DNA of 64,000 nucleotides from CAZOZZ01 sp965262425. GTDB taxonomy: Bacteria > Acidobacteriota > Terriglobia > 20CM-2-55-15. The notes under the pieces are model-generated. The model was not told where the DNA came from and did not search any database. It worked only from the letters and a program-made list of their open reading frames with translations. Where the stretch lies: NCBI GenBank assembly GCA_965262425.1, contig OZ253536.1, positions 2,542,001-2,606,000 of the forward strand, read 5' to 3'. Positions 33,385 through 42,059 of this stretch are shown in pieces. Position 1 is the first letter of the stretch, and each line of letters starts with the position of its first letter. Made by a program: the position numbers and the translations under genes.

Positions 33385-33451
33385 AATGATCGACTTATTC
33401 TCCTGGCCCGGCCTGCAAGCGGTGACGGCGCGGGCAGGATTCGCCCGTTCA

Positions 33452-33495
33452 ACTTCTCAATCGTATTGAGGCGACTTCTCAAACGTATTGAGGCG
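33452..33495. repeat. 22-bp tandem duplication at the end of the radical SAM gene
   Basis: Two head-to-tail copies of ACTTCTCAATCGTATTGAGG plus CG, differing at one base (T/A). Each contains a small inverted repeat (CTCAA...TTGAG). The second copy includes the stop codon of the radical SAM gene. Confidence 0.8.
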
Positions 33496-35002
33496 ACGGC
33501 TTGACCGGCGGGACCTCGAGCTCGGGCATGGGCTTAGCGATAAAGACGCGACGGCACGGCTTCGCGATCAACTTCGCCCACAGGCGCGCGCGACTGCGAG
33601 CGCTGTCGGTGGCGAGCCCTGTATTCGCGTACATCTGGGGGAAAAGCAAGGAGATCAGAACGTAAGCCATGCGATCGCGCAGCTTGTTGGTGGCACGCGA
33701 GCGCTTCCACACTTTCGGCAGGCTATAGAACTCCTTCCAAACCGCCTGCGTTTTCGTCCGGATCTCACGCGGCGTCATGGTTGGATGCGGAAGGTAGAGC
33801 TTGGGACGCTTGCTCCGCGGGATGAGCCAGAACCGGCTCAGCGGAATTCCGTCCACCGTCTCTTGGGCCTGATCGATCTCGCGCTCCCACGTGTTGAAGT
33901 CGACAGTACCGGGAAACGGCGTCAGGGTAACGAACTGAGCGAAATCAAGCCCTGCCTTGGTGGCGAGGTCGGCGGTCGCTTTGAACGTGTCGTCGCGATC
34001 CGTCGAAAGCCCAAAAATAAACGAACCGAGGATGTGGATGTCGTGGTCGACAAACTTTCGGAGCCGATCGACGAGAGCGTCTCCCGCGACGTTGAAATCC
34101 TTGAATACAGTCTTCAGACCTTCTTCCGTCACCGACTCGACGCCGACGAGAGCGCCTTTCACGTTCGCGCGTTTCATCGCAGCGAGATACTCGTCATCGT
34201 CCGCGGCTTCCATCGTGATCTGCGTGAGAAAGACCATGTCTTCGGGAAGTTCCGCGAGGCGATTCAGGAGCTCAAATCGCTCGGCCCGGGTGGCTTTCAA
34301 CTCTTCCACGCGCGCGCCGTTCCGTCGCTCCTCGAGTTCGATATCCCGGAGCGTGACGGGGTAGAAATTGTCGTCGGCGAGAAGTATGAAACGAAATCCT
34401 TTTCGTCGCAGCTCGACAATCTCTTGGATAACGACGTCCGAGGCGCTCTGGCGCGGCCTTTGGCCGTCGGTGCGCCAGACCGAGCAAAAGGAGCAATGTT
34501 TCGGGCAACCGCGCACGGTCTGCACCGAGGCGATCATGTAGCTTTCTGACGGCATTGCATCCCACCCCGCAGGCCGGAAAGAGTCTCCTTCGATGCGGCC
34601 GCCGTCGTAGATCCGCCCCGGCTCGCCCTTCTCTATATCTTCGAGCACCTGGCTCCAGATGTTGTCACCGTCGCCCTTCACGACTGCGGTCGCGCCGCCA
34701 TGCTCGAACGCTTCTTCCGGATAGAGGGTCACATGCGAGCCGCCGAAAACGACATGCGCACCACGCTCGTGCGCCATTCGCCCGACCTCATAGCCTCGCA
34801 GCGCGTTCAATGTGTGGATACCGATGCCGACGATGTCGCCCGGCTGGATCTCGGCATAGTCCATCGGATCGAGGGTCTCATCCACAATATTCAACGTTCC
34901 GAAACGAGCCGGTGTCGCGGCCGCGAGGACGTAGAGCCAGCGAGGCACGATGATCCCAATGCCAAAGGAGGTGTCGTTTGGATTGATCAAATGGACGCGC
35001 AT
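33479..35002 (-). CDS. B12-binding-domain radical SAM protein
   Basis: 507 residues. The N-terminal cobalamin-binding Rossmann domain (about 1-135) is VHLINPNDTSFGIGII, PGDIVGIGIHTLNALRGYEVGRMAHERGAHVVFGGSHVTLYPEEA. The radical SAM core (about 160-380) has the [4Fe-4S] motif CPKHCSFCSVWR and DDNFYPV. The C-terminal 120 residues are family-specific and positively charged. Class B enzymes of this type methylate unactivated carbons or modify hopanoids, lipids and antibiotics. No partner gene is adjacent. Confidence 0.88.
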   Translation of the reverse strand: MRVHLINPNDTSFGIGIIVPRWLYVLAAATPARFGTLNIVDETLDPMDYAEIQPGDIVGIGIHTLNALRGYEVGRMAHERGAHVVFGGSHVTLYPEEAFEHGGATAVVKGDGDNIWSQVLEDIEKGEPGRIYDGGRIEGDSFRPAGWDAMPSESYMIASVQTVRGCPKHCSFCSVWRTDGQRPRQSASDVVIQEIVELRRKGFRFILLADDNFYPVTLRDIELEERRNGARVEELKATRAERFELLNRLAELPEDMVFLTQITMEAADDDEYLAAMKRANVKGALVGVESVTEEGLKTVFKDFNVAGDALVDRLRKFVDHDIHILGSFIFGLSTDRDDTFKATADLATKAGLDFAQFVTLTPFPGTVDFNTWEREIDQAQETVDGIPLSRFWLIPRSKRPKLYLPHPTMTPREIRTKTQAVWKEFYSLPKVWKRSRATNKLRDRMAYVLISLLFPQMYANTGLATDSARSRARLWAKLIAKPCRRVFIAKPMPELEVPPVKPSPQYV

Positions 35003-35154
35003 GCCTGCTCCTCAATGTAATGTGAAGACCCGACTCAAAGTATAGCGGAGGATATAGGAGCACCCCTCAACAGTCAACGCCTTGTGACGCCTCAGTTGTC
35101 CGGGTCATCCACCGAGGTATTGCCCAGTTGGGCCGCCGGTGGTAGACCGATCCC
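35003..35154. other. Short intergenic stretch
   Basis: Upstream region of the radical SAM gene. The sequence TATAGCGGAGGATATAG near 35040 lies on the plus strand and has no gene behind it. Nothing else is recognised. Confidence 0.4.
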
Positions 35155-35658
35155 ATAAAATGCCATCGAATCTCCCTGGCACGGACACCGATTCCCGCCC
35201 GAAATCATGCGTGCAGGTTACAGGACTGAGCAAGAATCACTATGTTCGGTCGGCTCGTCTTAGGAGAAGCGGACCTCCTCAATTCCCTGCTTCGCCTGGA
35301 CGGTCCACCCCGAGGGTCGATGGAGGTCGTTATCGGGACGGACCCCGGGACCCTCGATGCCATCGTACGCGACGACTGTCAGAACCTCGTTCCCGGCGTG
35401 CGGGTGGGTCTGGTCCCGGATCCGGCACGGCGCCTGCGGTCCGACCTGTTTCGTGCCGCCACCGCGGATGCAGATGGCCGGATTCACATGGAGGACATCC
35501 CGCCGGGTGACTACACGCCCTTCGACTGGGAGGAGGTTGAAGAGGGTGCCTGGCAGGACCCAAATTTCCTGAGCATCTATAAGCCGCTGGGAAGGGCGGT
35601 TCGGATTGGGGAGAACGGCAGGGAGAACGTCGAACTGCGGTTGATGCCCTACGGTTAG
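35155..35658 (+). pseudogene. 3' remnant of a carboxypeptidase-regulatory-like protein
   Basis: Two frames together read GLSKNHYVRSARL, then (after a one-base loss near 35262) GEADLLNSLLRLDGPPRGSMEVVIGTDPGTLDA, DPARRLRSDLFRAATADADGRIHMEDIPPGDYTPFDWEEVEEGAWQDP and a terminal ENVELRLMPYG. This matches the C-terminal end of the protein encoded at 38606 (for example DPARTDLYKVASADQYGRFSFRGIAPGDYRVFAWED). The 5' two thirds are missing. Confidence 0.75.
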
Positions 35659-35691
35659 AACTTGTTGGAGGAGCCGGCCGCGGACTGCATG

Positions 35692-36131
35692 TCAGCGGGG
35701 ACAGTTTCCTAGTGGTCCCCGCCAGAGAAGTGGAACGCCGGTATCGACGAACCTGGCGGCGCGGTTGTCCCTCCAGGACTCGTTCGATACGAGAACCGGC
35801 TGGACCCTGGTGAGCAGGATTTCCGCCGGATCCGGACCGGACCGGCCAACATCGAAGAGCACGGGCGCCGTCGGTGCTTCGGCTCTCACCCGCTGCCACC
35901 CGACACCCACCCGACCCAGCGGGTCGGTTCCGACCCATCGTATTCCCGGAAGTTGACTTGCTTCGACCGGCCCATTCACAAGCGGAAGCGCAGCCTCGGT
36001 GCCGCCGACATTGAAGAGTACTCCGCACAATTGATGACGGGCCCACGTCCCGACGACTTTGTAGTAGAGCCATGGGCATCGACCCAGTACAAGCTCAGAA
36101 AACGTGCGATGTTCGGGTCCAGCGCCCCTAG
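35692..36131 (-). pseudogene. 3' part of an exported-type protein gene split by IS1182
   Basis: Reading away from the IS element, the frame gives ALDPNIARFLSLYWVD, then a one-base change near 36070 leads to PWLYYKVVGTWARHQLCGVLFNVGGTEAALPLVNG, GIRWVGTDPLGRVGVGWQRVRA and a stop at 35692. Removing the IS and one CTAG joins this frame to the 5' part at 37612 (SMLPLG-ALDPN). The family is not recognised. The protein looks like a large extracellular or phage-tail-like structural protein. Confidence 0.6.
35695..35722. repeat. Small REP-like hairpin
   Basis: GCGGGGAC-N12-GTCCCCGC, perfect 8-bp arms. The right half plus loop (TTCCTAGTGGTCCCCGCC) is repeated after selO at about 27343. REP-type palindromes of this composition are often handled by IS200-like tyrosine transposases, none of which is in the window. 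Confidence 0.5.
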
Positions 36132-37525
36132 CAGCCCGTGGCAGAAGTGGGGTTTTCTGAATTGAGAGTTTCAGGTCTTCGCCCGGACGGAACGGCGTCT
36201 AAATCGATTCTGGAGCGCTGAGGATGGAACGAGAGCGATTCACAGTGGCTCCAGAGCAGTATTAAGGTGAATAAGGCCATGACATGTTGGCCCTGAAGGC
36301 CTCGTGGTGTGCCGTTTCCGAAATTGTTCCGAAGGATCAGGCTCAGATTCAAAGCGGCATATTGAATCAGGACGCGCTTGAGAATGTTGTCCCGATGTCG
36401 GAGGTGAACCCGACGCATTGCGCCGGTTTCCAGCGTGTGTGCGAACGGTCGTTCCAACATCAGTCCGCGCTGTCGGAGTAATTGCTTGCCCCGGTTGCCT
36501 CGGATTCGTCGCCGGTTGGCATAGACGGCCTGTTTTTCTTCGGACTTATCTTTCCAGTTGCGTCGGCCCCGGTCCGGTTCCGAGATGTAGCTGCGAATGT
36601 TGAGGTCTTTGAATCCGGTCAACGTATCGTTACTGTGATAGCCCTTATCCGCCACCAGTTCGGAGAGCACATCGTTCCGAAGTTTCGATCCAGGATCGGC
36701 GGCCAAGGTCTCCATCTGATGCGCGGCTTGGATCATCGTTTCTTTGATCGTCGTCGTGTCGCCCTGATCGGCACCCTGCACCGTGACCGCCAGGATGGCT
36801 CCGGTCTTCATGTCGGCGGCATGCTCCACCTTATGGGCCAGATGCGTTCGTCCGTCCTTCATCTTCGTGATTCGCGCATCCGGGTCGTGGGGATGCTCCC
36901 ACTCTTTGTTCGATCCTTTCTTCGACCGCTTGCGGTCGAGTCGCCCCAGCTCGGTTTGCGTCGGTGTCTCGATCCCAGACGCCTTGGCCAGCCGTGTCAG
37001 GAATTGGTTGTAGGCTTCTCCGGTGTCCCGGCGTACGATCGACCGCATCGCCGCGTTGGCTTCCAGTGTCGATGCATCCACGCCCACCGTCTTCCCATCG
37101 ATCAGGCCCTCACCGGCCAACACGCCCAACATCCACGAAAAGACCTTTCCATGTGTTTCCAGATCGATCAACCGTCGCGTCCGCGAGACTGTCGAATGAT
37201 CCGGCACCCCTTCGCTCAGCCCGACTCCAAGGAATCCTCGCAAACTCAGAGAATCGGCACACCGCCACGCTATGCCACGCTCCGAATCGATTCCTTCGAA
37301 ATAGCCCACCAGCAACATCCTAAAATACTTGCCCGGCGCCACGCTCGGCCGACCCATCACCTCAGCGTAGAACTGCTCACAGGCATCTTCGACGAACCGG
37401 TCGAACTTGGCTTGGTCCAAGATTCGGTTAACCCGTTCGTAGAACACGTGGCCCGCTGTCCGCGGCAACTCTGCTGTCGCAACCCATAACGTGGCTTGTC
37501 GGTCCTTTTTCCGTCCCATTCCCAT
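36128..37525 (-). CDS. IS1182-family transposase
   Basis: 465 residues from the ATG at 37525, which has AAGGAGAA at good spacing (the ATG at 37543 lacks one). DDE transposase features are YFRMLLVGYFEGIDSERGIAWRCADSLSLRGFLG, LIDGKTVGVDASTLEANAAM (first Asp), DPDARITKMKDGRTHLAHKVEHAADMKTG, LVADKGYHSNDTL (second Asp) and NRRRIRGNRGKQLLRQRG (Glu region). No internal stop or frameshift. The TAG stop is formed by the CTAG target sequence rather than by the element itself. Confidence 0.93.
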   Translation of the reverse strand: MGMGRKKDRQATLWVATAELPRTAGHVFYERVNRILDQAKFDRFVEDACEQFYAEVMGRPSVAPGKYFRMLLVGYFEGIDSERGIAWRCADSLSLRGFLGVGLSEGVPDHSTVSRTRRLIDLETHGKVFSWMLGVLAGEGLIDGKTVGVDASTLEANAAMRSIVRRDTGEAYNQFLTRLAKASGIETPTQTELGRLDRKRSKKGSNKEWEHPHDPDARITKMKDGRTHLAHKVEHAADMKTGAILAVTVQGADQGDTTTIKETMIQAAHQMETLAADPGSKLRNDVLSELVADKGYHSNDTLTGFKDLNIRSYISEPDRGRRNWKDKSEEKQAVYANRRRIRGNRGKQLLRQRGLMLERPFAHTLETGAMRRVHLRHRDNILKRVLIQYAALNLSLILRNNFGNGTPRGLQGQHVMALFTLILLWSHCESLSFHPQRSRIDLDAVPSGRRPETLNSENPTSATGC

Positions 37526-37611
37526 ATCGCGTTCTCCTTCCACTATCTTCCTCGCGATACGGTCGCATGGGGTCCGTTGTTAACTATGAAGTTGACTTGC
37601 ACCACGGGCTG
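36132..37611 (-). mobile_element. IS1182-type insertion sequence with CTAG target duplication
   Basis: 1480 bp. The terminal inverted repeats are CAGCCCGTGG at both ends (36132-36141 and the complement of 37602-37611), flanked by a 4-bp direct repeat CTAG (36128-36131 and 37612-37615). Deleting the element plus one CTAG restores a continuous reading frame (SMLPLGALDPNIARFLSLYW), which fixes the boundaries. Confidence 0.88.
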
Positions 37612-38066
37612 CTAGGGGCAACATCGACTGGGGTGCGAGTTCCTCGACGGGCGCGTCCGAATCGGGATGTCTCAACCGCAGTTGGTGGGGCTGTGCACCG
37701 GGATTCGAGAACCTGTTGGACTGGGGGTTCCTGAGGAGTTGCAGCCAGTCGATGAGCGATGGCAGCTCGTTCCCATAAAGCTGCAGGGCTTCCTGCAAGC
37801 CCGCGGCATAACGGTTGCCGATCCCCGGCTCCAGACGCTTCTTCGCTTCAGCTCGAGTTGCAACGAGGGGTAGTTGGGCGATGGGAGGGCCCCATGCGGC
37901 CAGGCAGGCCTCCTTTTCGGCTTCCTCGGCTTCGACCGGGTCTGACGGGCCCTGTTTCTTAGGATTCGGGCGCCGAAAGACATCGAAACCCTTCTTCGGA
38001 AAGCCTTCCGAAGGAGGAAACGACCACCGAAGATGAATACCCGCAGGACCGATTGTCCCCGCCCGT
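37612..38066 (-). pseudogene. 5' part of the gene split by IS1182
   Basis: The frame on the minus strand reads IHLRWSFPPSEGFPKKGFDVFRR, GPPIAQLPLVATRAEAKKRLEPGIGNRYAAGLQEALQLYGNELPSLIDWLQLL, and ends at the IS with VEELAPQSMLPL. No start codon is found in frame before a stop near 38095, so the 5' end is also damaged or begins in another frame. Function is not recognised. Confidence 0.6.
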
Positions 38067-38605
38067 GGCCGTATGCCGGCAAACCTTGATTCTTTTGTCG
38101 CTCATCGTCCCACGTGTGCTTCCGGTTTCCCAAATGATTGGTTGAATCAAGAAATCCGGGCGAAGGAACTTCCGAGCATGGTCCGACAGGTTACACAGAT
38201 TCTGGGCAATTGCACGTATATTCAGCCTGCCGGAACAGTGCGAGTCGATCGGTGCCTTCAAGGTATCTGGTGGCGGCGGTACCATGCTTCGGGTCTTCCC
38301 CGCGTCCTCGAGGAAAGAATGTCCCCGCAGCCTCGGCCGCATGGGAACCCTTTGCAAGACTTCATCCACCAGAGGGGACAAGAAGACACCCTGGACTGCC
38401 TCGCCAACTCCAAATAGCACTCTAACGGCAACAGTTCCGCCGTGCGTCCCGCCATTCCCTTAGGTATGATCAAACACGGTGGCCGTTGCCTGTCCCGCGC
38501 GGCAGCAAATCGGCAGACCGAAGCGCATGATGTTCTGTAAATATTCATGAACATCCGGAGAGTCCTCCACAGAGTCCATAGGGACCAAATTGCGAACGGC
38601 TCGAA
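38067..38605. other. About 540 bp without a supported gene
   Basis: Frames on both strands lack recognisable content. The region probably holds more of the decayed minus-strand gene plus the promoter of the 38606 gene. No hairpin or repeat of the known families was found. Confidence 0.45.
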
Positions 38606-40342
38606 ATGTACAAAGACCCGAAGACATGGATTCTGGCTGCCCTGCTGATCAGCTCGATGGCGTTCGCCCAGACTCCGGCCGAGAGCCCGCAGGAAACCTC
38701 CGTCATCGAAGGATTCGTCGTCCGTATGGGTTCGGGTGAACCCCTGGCAAACGTGCAGGTGCTGCTCCGACCCGAGCAGGGCCGACGGTCCGTGTTCGGC
38801 GCCCTCACCGATTCGAGCGGTCGTTTCCGGATGGCAAACATCAGGCCGGGTAGCTACCGCCTCCATGTCGAAAGGGATGGCTACGTCGACCAGCAGTATG
38901 GACAGGTCAGCTCTGCTCGCCCGGGTACCGTCCTGCTACTGGAACCCGGACAGGAAGTAAGAGACGTCGTTATCAGCCTGGAACCGACAGGGACGATCTC
39001 GGGCCAGATCTTCGACGAGGCCGGCGAGCCGCTTGAAGGAGTGACTGTTCGTGCCCTGTGGTATGACTACGAGGATGGCGAGAAGGTCCTCTCCCGGTCC
39101 CGTTCAGCCGAAACCAACGACCTCGGCGAGTACCGCTTGTACTGGCTGATTCCGGACGAATACTACGTCAGTGCGACTTACGAAGACCGCTTTCGCGAAT
39201 TGAGAACCCTGCGCGAAGCTGTCGCCAGGTCGGTTCCGCTTGTCCCGCCTGCTGGTGGGACACTGGCTGTTCCGCCGGCACCTGTGCCGGAAACGCTCGA
39301 GCAAAGCTACGTCGACACGTTTTACCCTGGGGTCCACGATCCTCTCCAAGCTTCGCCAATCTCCCTCGGTCCCGGCATCGAGGTTCGAGCCATCAGTTTC
39401 ACCCTTCCCCCGACCCGCGCCCGGGCTGTCCGGGGAACGGTCGTCGGGCCTTTCTCTCCCGAACAGGGTGTGTCCCGGAACGTGATCATCGTGCCGCGAC
39501 GCGGTGTAACACGGAACCGGATCAACCTTCGTCGGGATGGCCGCCGGAATAATCAGGGCAGCCGGGACGGCAGTTTCGAATTGACCGGGGTGGCACCGGG
39601 CTCCTACACCGTAGCGGCTATTGTGAGCGTGGGGCGGCGTGACCGCGGTAGCCGACCGTTGTTTACTGGTTTCGTGGACATCGAGGTCCGGGATGAAGAT
39701 GTCGAAGGCCTGGTTGTTCCGGTCGAACCAGGAATCCAACTCGCCGGTCAGGTCCAGGTCGATGAGAGCGCCAGCGAGCTAAACGTTTCCAGGCTGCGTG
39801 TCCGACTGGTACCGATGACCGGGCTGCCGATCGGCGAATCCAACGCACGTGTGGACGCCGACGGCAGCTTCGTCGTAAACAACGTACCCAGGGCTACACA
39901 CCGCGTCTCGGTGACAGGCCTTCCCGCCGACGCCTACGTTGCCTTCGCCACGGTCGGTGGCCAGGACGTACTGAGCCCGGGAGTCCAGGTGGTACCCGAC
40001 ATGTCGAGCCTCGAGGTCTGGATCAGTGGTTCCGGAGCGCGGCTCGATGGGGCTGTAAGCGTCGGTGACGCGCCTTTCACGGGGGCACAGGTTGTCCTGA
40101 TTCCGGATGACCCGGCACGGACCGACCTCTACAAGGTTGCCAGCGCCGACCAGTACGGCCGCTTCTCGTTCCGTGGAATCGCTCCGGGAGACTACCGCGT
40201 ATTTGCATGGGAAGATGCCCCATCCGGTGCCTACCGGAATCCTCGGTTTGTGCAGCGCTACGAGGATTGGGGTGAACGGATCCGTGTCGAGCAAGCCGAT
40301 CAGGGCCAGGTTCAGCCACGCCTGATTGTCGCAGGGAACTGA
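38606..40342 (+). CDS. Exported protein with repeated carboxypeptidase-regulatory-like domains
   Basis: 578 residues. A signal peptide (WILAALLISSMAFAQT) is followed by several beta-sandwich CarboxypepD-regulatory-like modules: about 28-105 (IEGFVVRMGSGEPLANVQVLLRP, GRFRMANIRPGSYRLHVERDGY), 115-200 (GQIFDEAGEPLEGVTVRAL), 270-340 and 480-560 (GRFSFRGIAPGDYRVFAWEDAPSGAY). This family is abundant in Acidobacteriota, with unclear function (perhaps surface adhesion or envelope structure). No catalytic site is seen. The remnant at 35155 derives from a relative. Confidence 0.85.
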   Translation: MYKDPKTWILAALLISSMAFAQTPAESPQETSVIEGFVVRMGSGEPLANVQVLLRPEQGRRSVFGALTDSSGRFRMANIRPGSYRLHVERDGYVDQQYGQVSSARPGTVLLLEPGQEVRDVVISLEPTGTISGQIFDEAGEPLEGVTVRALWYDYEDGEKVLSRSRSAETNDLGEYRLYWLIPDEYYVSATYEDRFRELRTLREAVARSVPLVPPAGGTLAVPPAPVPETLEQSYVDTFYPGVHDPLQASPISLGPGIEVRAISFTLPPTRARAVRGTVVGPFSPEQGVSRNVIIVPRRGVTRNRINLRRDGRRNNQGSRDGSFELTGVAPGSYTVAAIVSVGRRDRGSRPLFTGFVDIEVRDEDVEGLVVPVEPGIQLAGQVQVDESASELNVSRLRVRLVPMTGLPIGESNARVDADGSFVVNNVPRATHRVSVTGLPADAYVAFATVGGQDVLSPGVQVVPDMSSLEVWISGSGARLDGAVSVGDAPFTGAQVVLIPDDPARTDLYKVASADQYGRFSFRGIAPGDYRVFAWEDAPSGAYRNPRFVQRYEDWGERIRVEQADQGQVQPRLIVAGN

Positions 40343-40418
40343 AACGAGACCGCATGACTCCCTGCTCACCTTCCTTCTTCGGACTGGCGTCCGAATCGTC
40401 GCGGATACCTGGCACAAT

Positions 40419-41345
40419 TTACGTGACGGCCGTATCGCTCTTGTAAACGCCGAAGTCGATGTCCTCAACTTTGATGCTCCGAAGTACGTAGCCGAGCGAC
40501 AACAGTGAGATCGCCTGAAAGTAGACGCTGATCAATGTTGCGTCAATGAAGTCCAGCTTGTAAACGTCATCGGCAGCTGTTATTGCGATGAAAACGCTCA
40601 GCAAGATGCTGACGTAGAGCCCCGCCTTCAGGTTAACCGCTACGATGTGTGCTCTGTCCCCAGGTGACTGATGCGGATCTTTTTTGCGGCCGTACAGGTG
40701 CCAGGCCCCAACCAGGGCCAGGAAGCCATTGGTGCCGGCCATCACCAATGCTCGTTGGACGGTGTCATGACCCCAGCCGACGTCGAAGCCGTGCACGTAC
40801 AAATCGAACAGGACCGCGCCGGCAAATGTCAGTACGGCTGTGCCAAGTAGTGCGGGGGAGACAAGATCCGTTATTCCGCGCCTCTGTAGCTCTGCGATTC
40901 GTTTCGAGGCGATGTGTGCGTGCCTCATTTGCTTGAGGTGGCTGAATTCCGAAAACTCTACCACCATAAATGGAAGAAACTGGATCATTCCGTAGAGCCC
41001 CGGCCAAAATTCGGAAATATATCCGTCATCGGCGAATGTACTGTGATCCACCCAGAAAATGATGGCGTACAAAATTAGAAAACCGAGTAGCAGGATGAAT
41101 CGGCTCACGTATTTGAATGCAAGATGAGCCATCCTGTATTGCTCTATCGGTTTCGGATACAGCTTGGGATAGGCTGTCGGAGGATAGGTAATGAGCACGT
41201 GCTGCATCCGCGCCAACAGCTTGTTCGGAAAGTAGTAAGACATCAGAACTATCTGACTGAAAAAAGCTACGTAAAAAAGATTGGCCTCCTCCGCAGAATT
41301 TGTGGGCAGTCCAAAGGCCTGTGCGCACATAAGTAATTGAAACAA
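40419..41345 (-). CDS. Polytopic membrane protein of GntR module 2, start displaced by a MITE
   Basis: The open frame now begins inside a 317-bp MITE, so residues 1-20 (FQLLMCAQAFGLPTNSAEE) are element-derived. Without the element the gene would start at the ATG at 41622 (MAWSNN), continuing into LFYVAFFSQIVLMSYYFPNK, which aligns with LFYLVFLSQVLLVSFYFPRE of the module 1 protein. The remaining sequence has six to seven membrane segments and the same landmarks (TYPPTAYPKLYPKP, YGRKKDPHQSPGDRAHI). It may still be expressed from the TTG within the element. Function unknown. Confidence 0.75.
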   Translation of the reverse strand: MFQLLMCAQAFGLPTNSAEEANLFYVAFFSQIVLMSYYFPNKLLARMQHVLITYPPTAYPKLYPKPIEQYRMAHLAFKYVSRFILLLGFLILYAIIFWVDHSTFADDGYISEFWPGLYGMIQFLPFMVVEFSEFSHLKQMRHAHIASKRIAELQRRGITDLVSPALLGTAVLTFAGAVLFDLYVHGFDVGWGHDTVQRALVMAGTNGFLALVGAWHLYGRKKDPHQSPGDRAHIVAVNLKAGLYVSILLSVFIAITAADDVYKLDFIDATLISVYFQAISLLSLGYVLRSIKVEDIDFGVYKSDTAVT

Positions 41346-41600
41346 AGTACCTTATTCTTTTGTTCGACGGCGAATATTCCAGTACCCACTTCGGTCGGAC
41401 GCCTACACCCGGTGCCCGGAGCCCCCGCCGGAGGCCCCGTTCCCCATCGCCCACACCAGCCGACACCGCGGAGCGCAGCCGAGGGTCAAGGCCGGCGCAG
41501 CCGCCGAGCTTGCGAGGGAAGCCTTGAGGCTTGGCGAGCACCGTGGTCTCCTCAAGCGGCGATGGAAGACGGTTTTACCCACAAATTCTGCGGAAGACCC
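41284..41600 (-). mobile_element. 317-bp MITE, copy A, in the module 2 membrane-protein gene
   Basis: Terminal inverted repeats GCCTCCTCCGCAGAATTTG and the complement of GGGTCTTCCGCAGAATTTG, about 23 bp with three mismatches. Flanked by the 8-bp direct repeat AAAGATTG (41276-41283 and 41601-41608). The sequence appears identical to copy B (50872-51188), including its exact length. It carries no transposase. The ends and the 8-bp duplication resemble ISL3-family elements. It sits after codon 5 of the target gene. Confidence 0.92.
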
Positions 41601-41636
41601 AAAGATTGTTTGACCAGGCCATAACCTTCAGGGCTC

Positions 41637-42017
41637 CTAATTGTTTGGTTCGTTCATGACGGTCCGGAAGACGTTATTGATCTCGGGGTCGGTGACCCCC
41701 GCTGTCCTGAATGTCGCGACCATTTCTTGCAACTGATTCCTTACCCACGCGTTCAAGTCGACGGCGCAGTTCGCCGCCCCGTCGGGATGGACGAAAGTCC
41801 CTCGATAGCCGCGCGACTGAATGACCGAGTCGCGTTCGAGGAGGCGGTAGGCCTTAGCCACTGTTTTGTTGTTCAACTCCAGGTCGCTTGCCAGCTGCCG
41901 TATGGACGGCAATGGTTGGCCCGGACTGAGTTGACCACTGCTAACCGCTTGTCTGATCTGCTCAATCAGCTGCACGAACGGTGGGCTCGGGTCGTCGATG
42001 TCAATCACTATCCGCAT
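41637..42017 (-). CDS. GntR-family regulator, YtrA subfamily, module 2
   Basis: 126 residues from the ATG at 42017, chosen by alignment with the module 1 regulator (MRIVIDIDDPSPPFVQLIEQ versus MEIIIDIDDSIPLFAQLMEQ); a longer frame starting at 42140 runs over the operator. The helix-turn-helix is LPSIRQLASDLELNNKTVAKAYRLLERDSVIQSRGYRGTFVHPDG. It has a short tail and no effector domain. About two thirds of residues match the module 1 regulator. The membrane-protein gene would start 14 bp downstream. Confidence 0.9.
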   Translation of the reverse strand: MRIVIDIDDPSPPFVQLIEQIRQAVSSGQLSPGQPLPSIRQLASDLELNNKTVAKAYRLLERDSVIQSRGYRGTFVHPDGAANCAVDLNAWVRNQLQEMVATFRTAGVTDPEINNVFRTVMNEPNN

Positions 42018-42035
42018 GTTGAGCAACGCTCCATA

Positions 42036-42059
42036 TATACCATGGATCAGTATGGTACA
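42036..42059. promoter_or_regulatory. Palindromic GntR operator, module 2
   Basis: TATACC-N12-GGTACA, ending 18 bp before the gntR start, the same architecture and distance as the site at 22425-22448 (one arm differs by one base). Likely the binding site of both regulators. Confidence 0.75.

Noticed and set aside
38073..38417. 114-codon plus-strand frame between the IS-split gene and the 38606 gene
   Set aside because: No domain, poor start context, and a competing minus-strand frame of equal quality; neither can be supported.
41337..41624. 89-codon open frame shared by both MITE copies (antisense to the target genes)
   Set aside because: It spans the element and leaves through the terminal repeat into unrelated flanks, has an Arg/Pro/Ala-rich composition, no family features and no ribosome site. 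Its identity in both copies only reflects the identical DNA.
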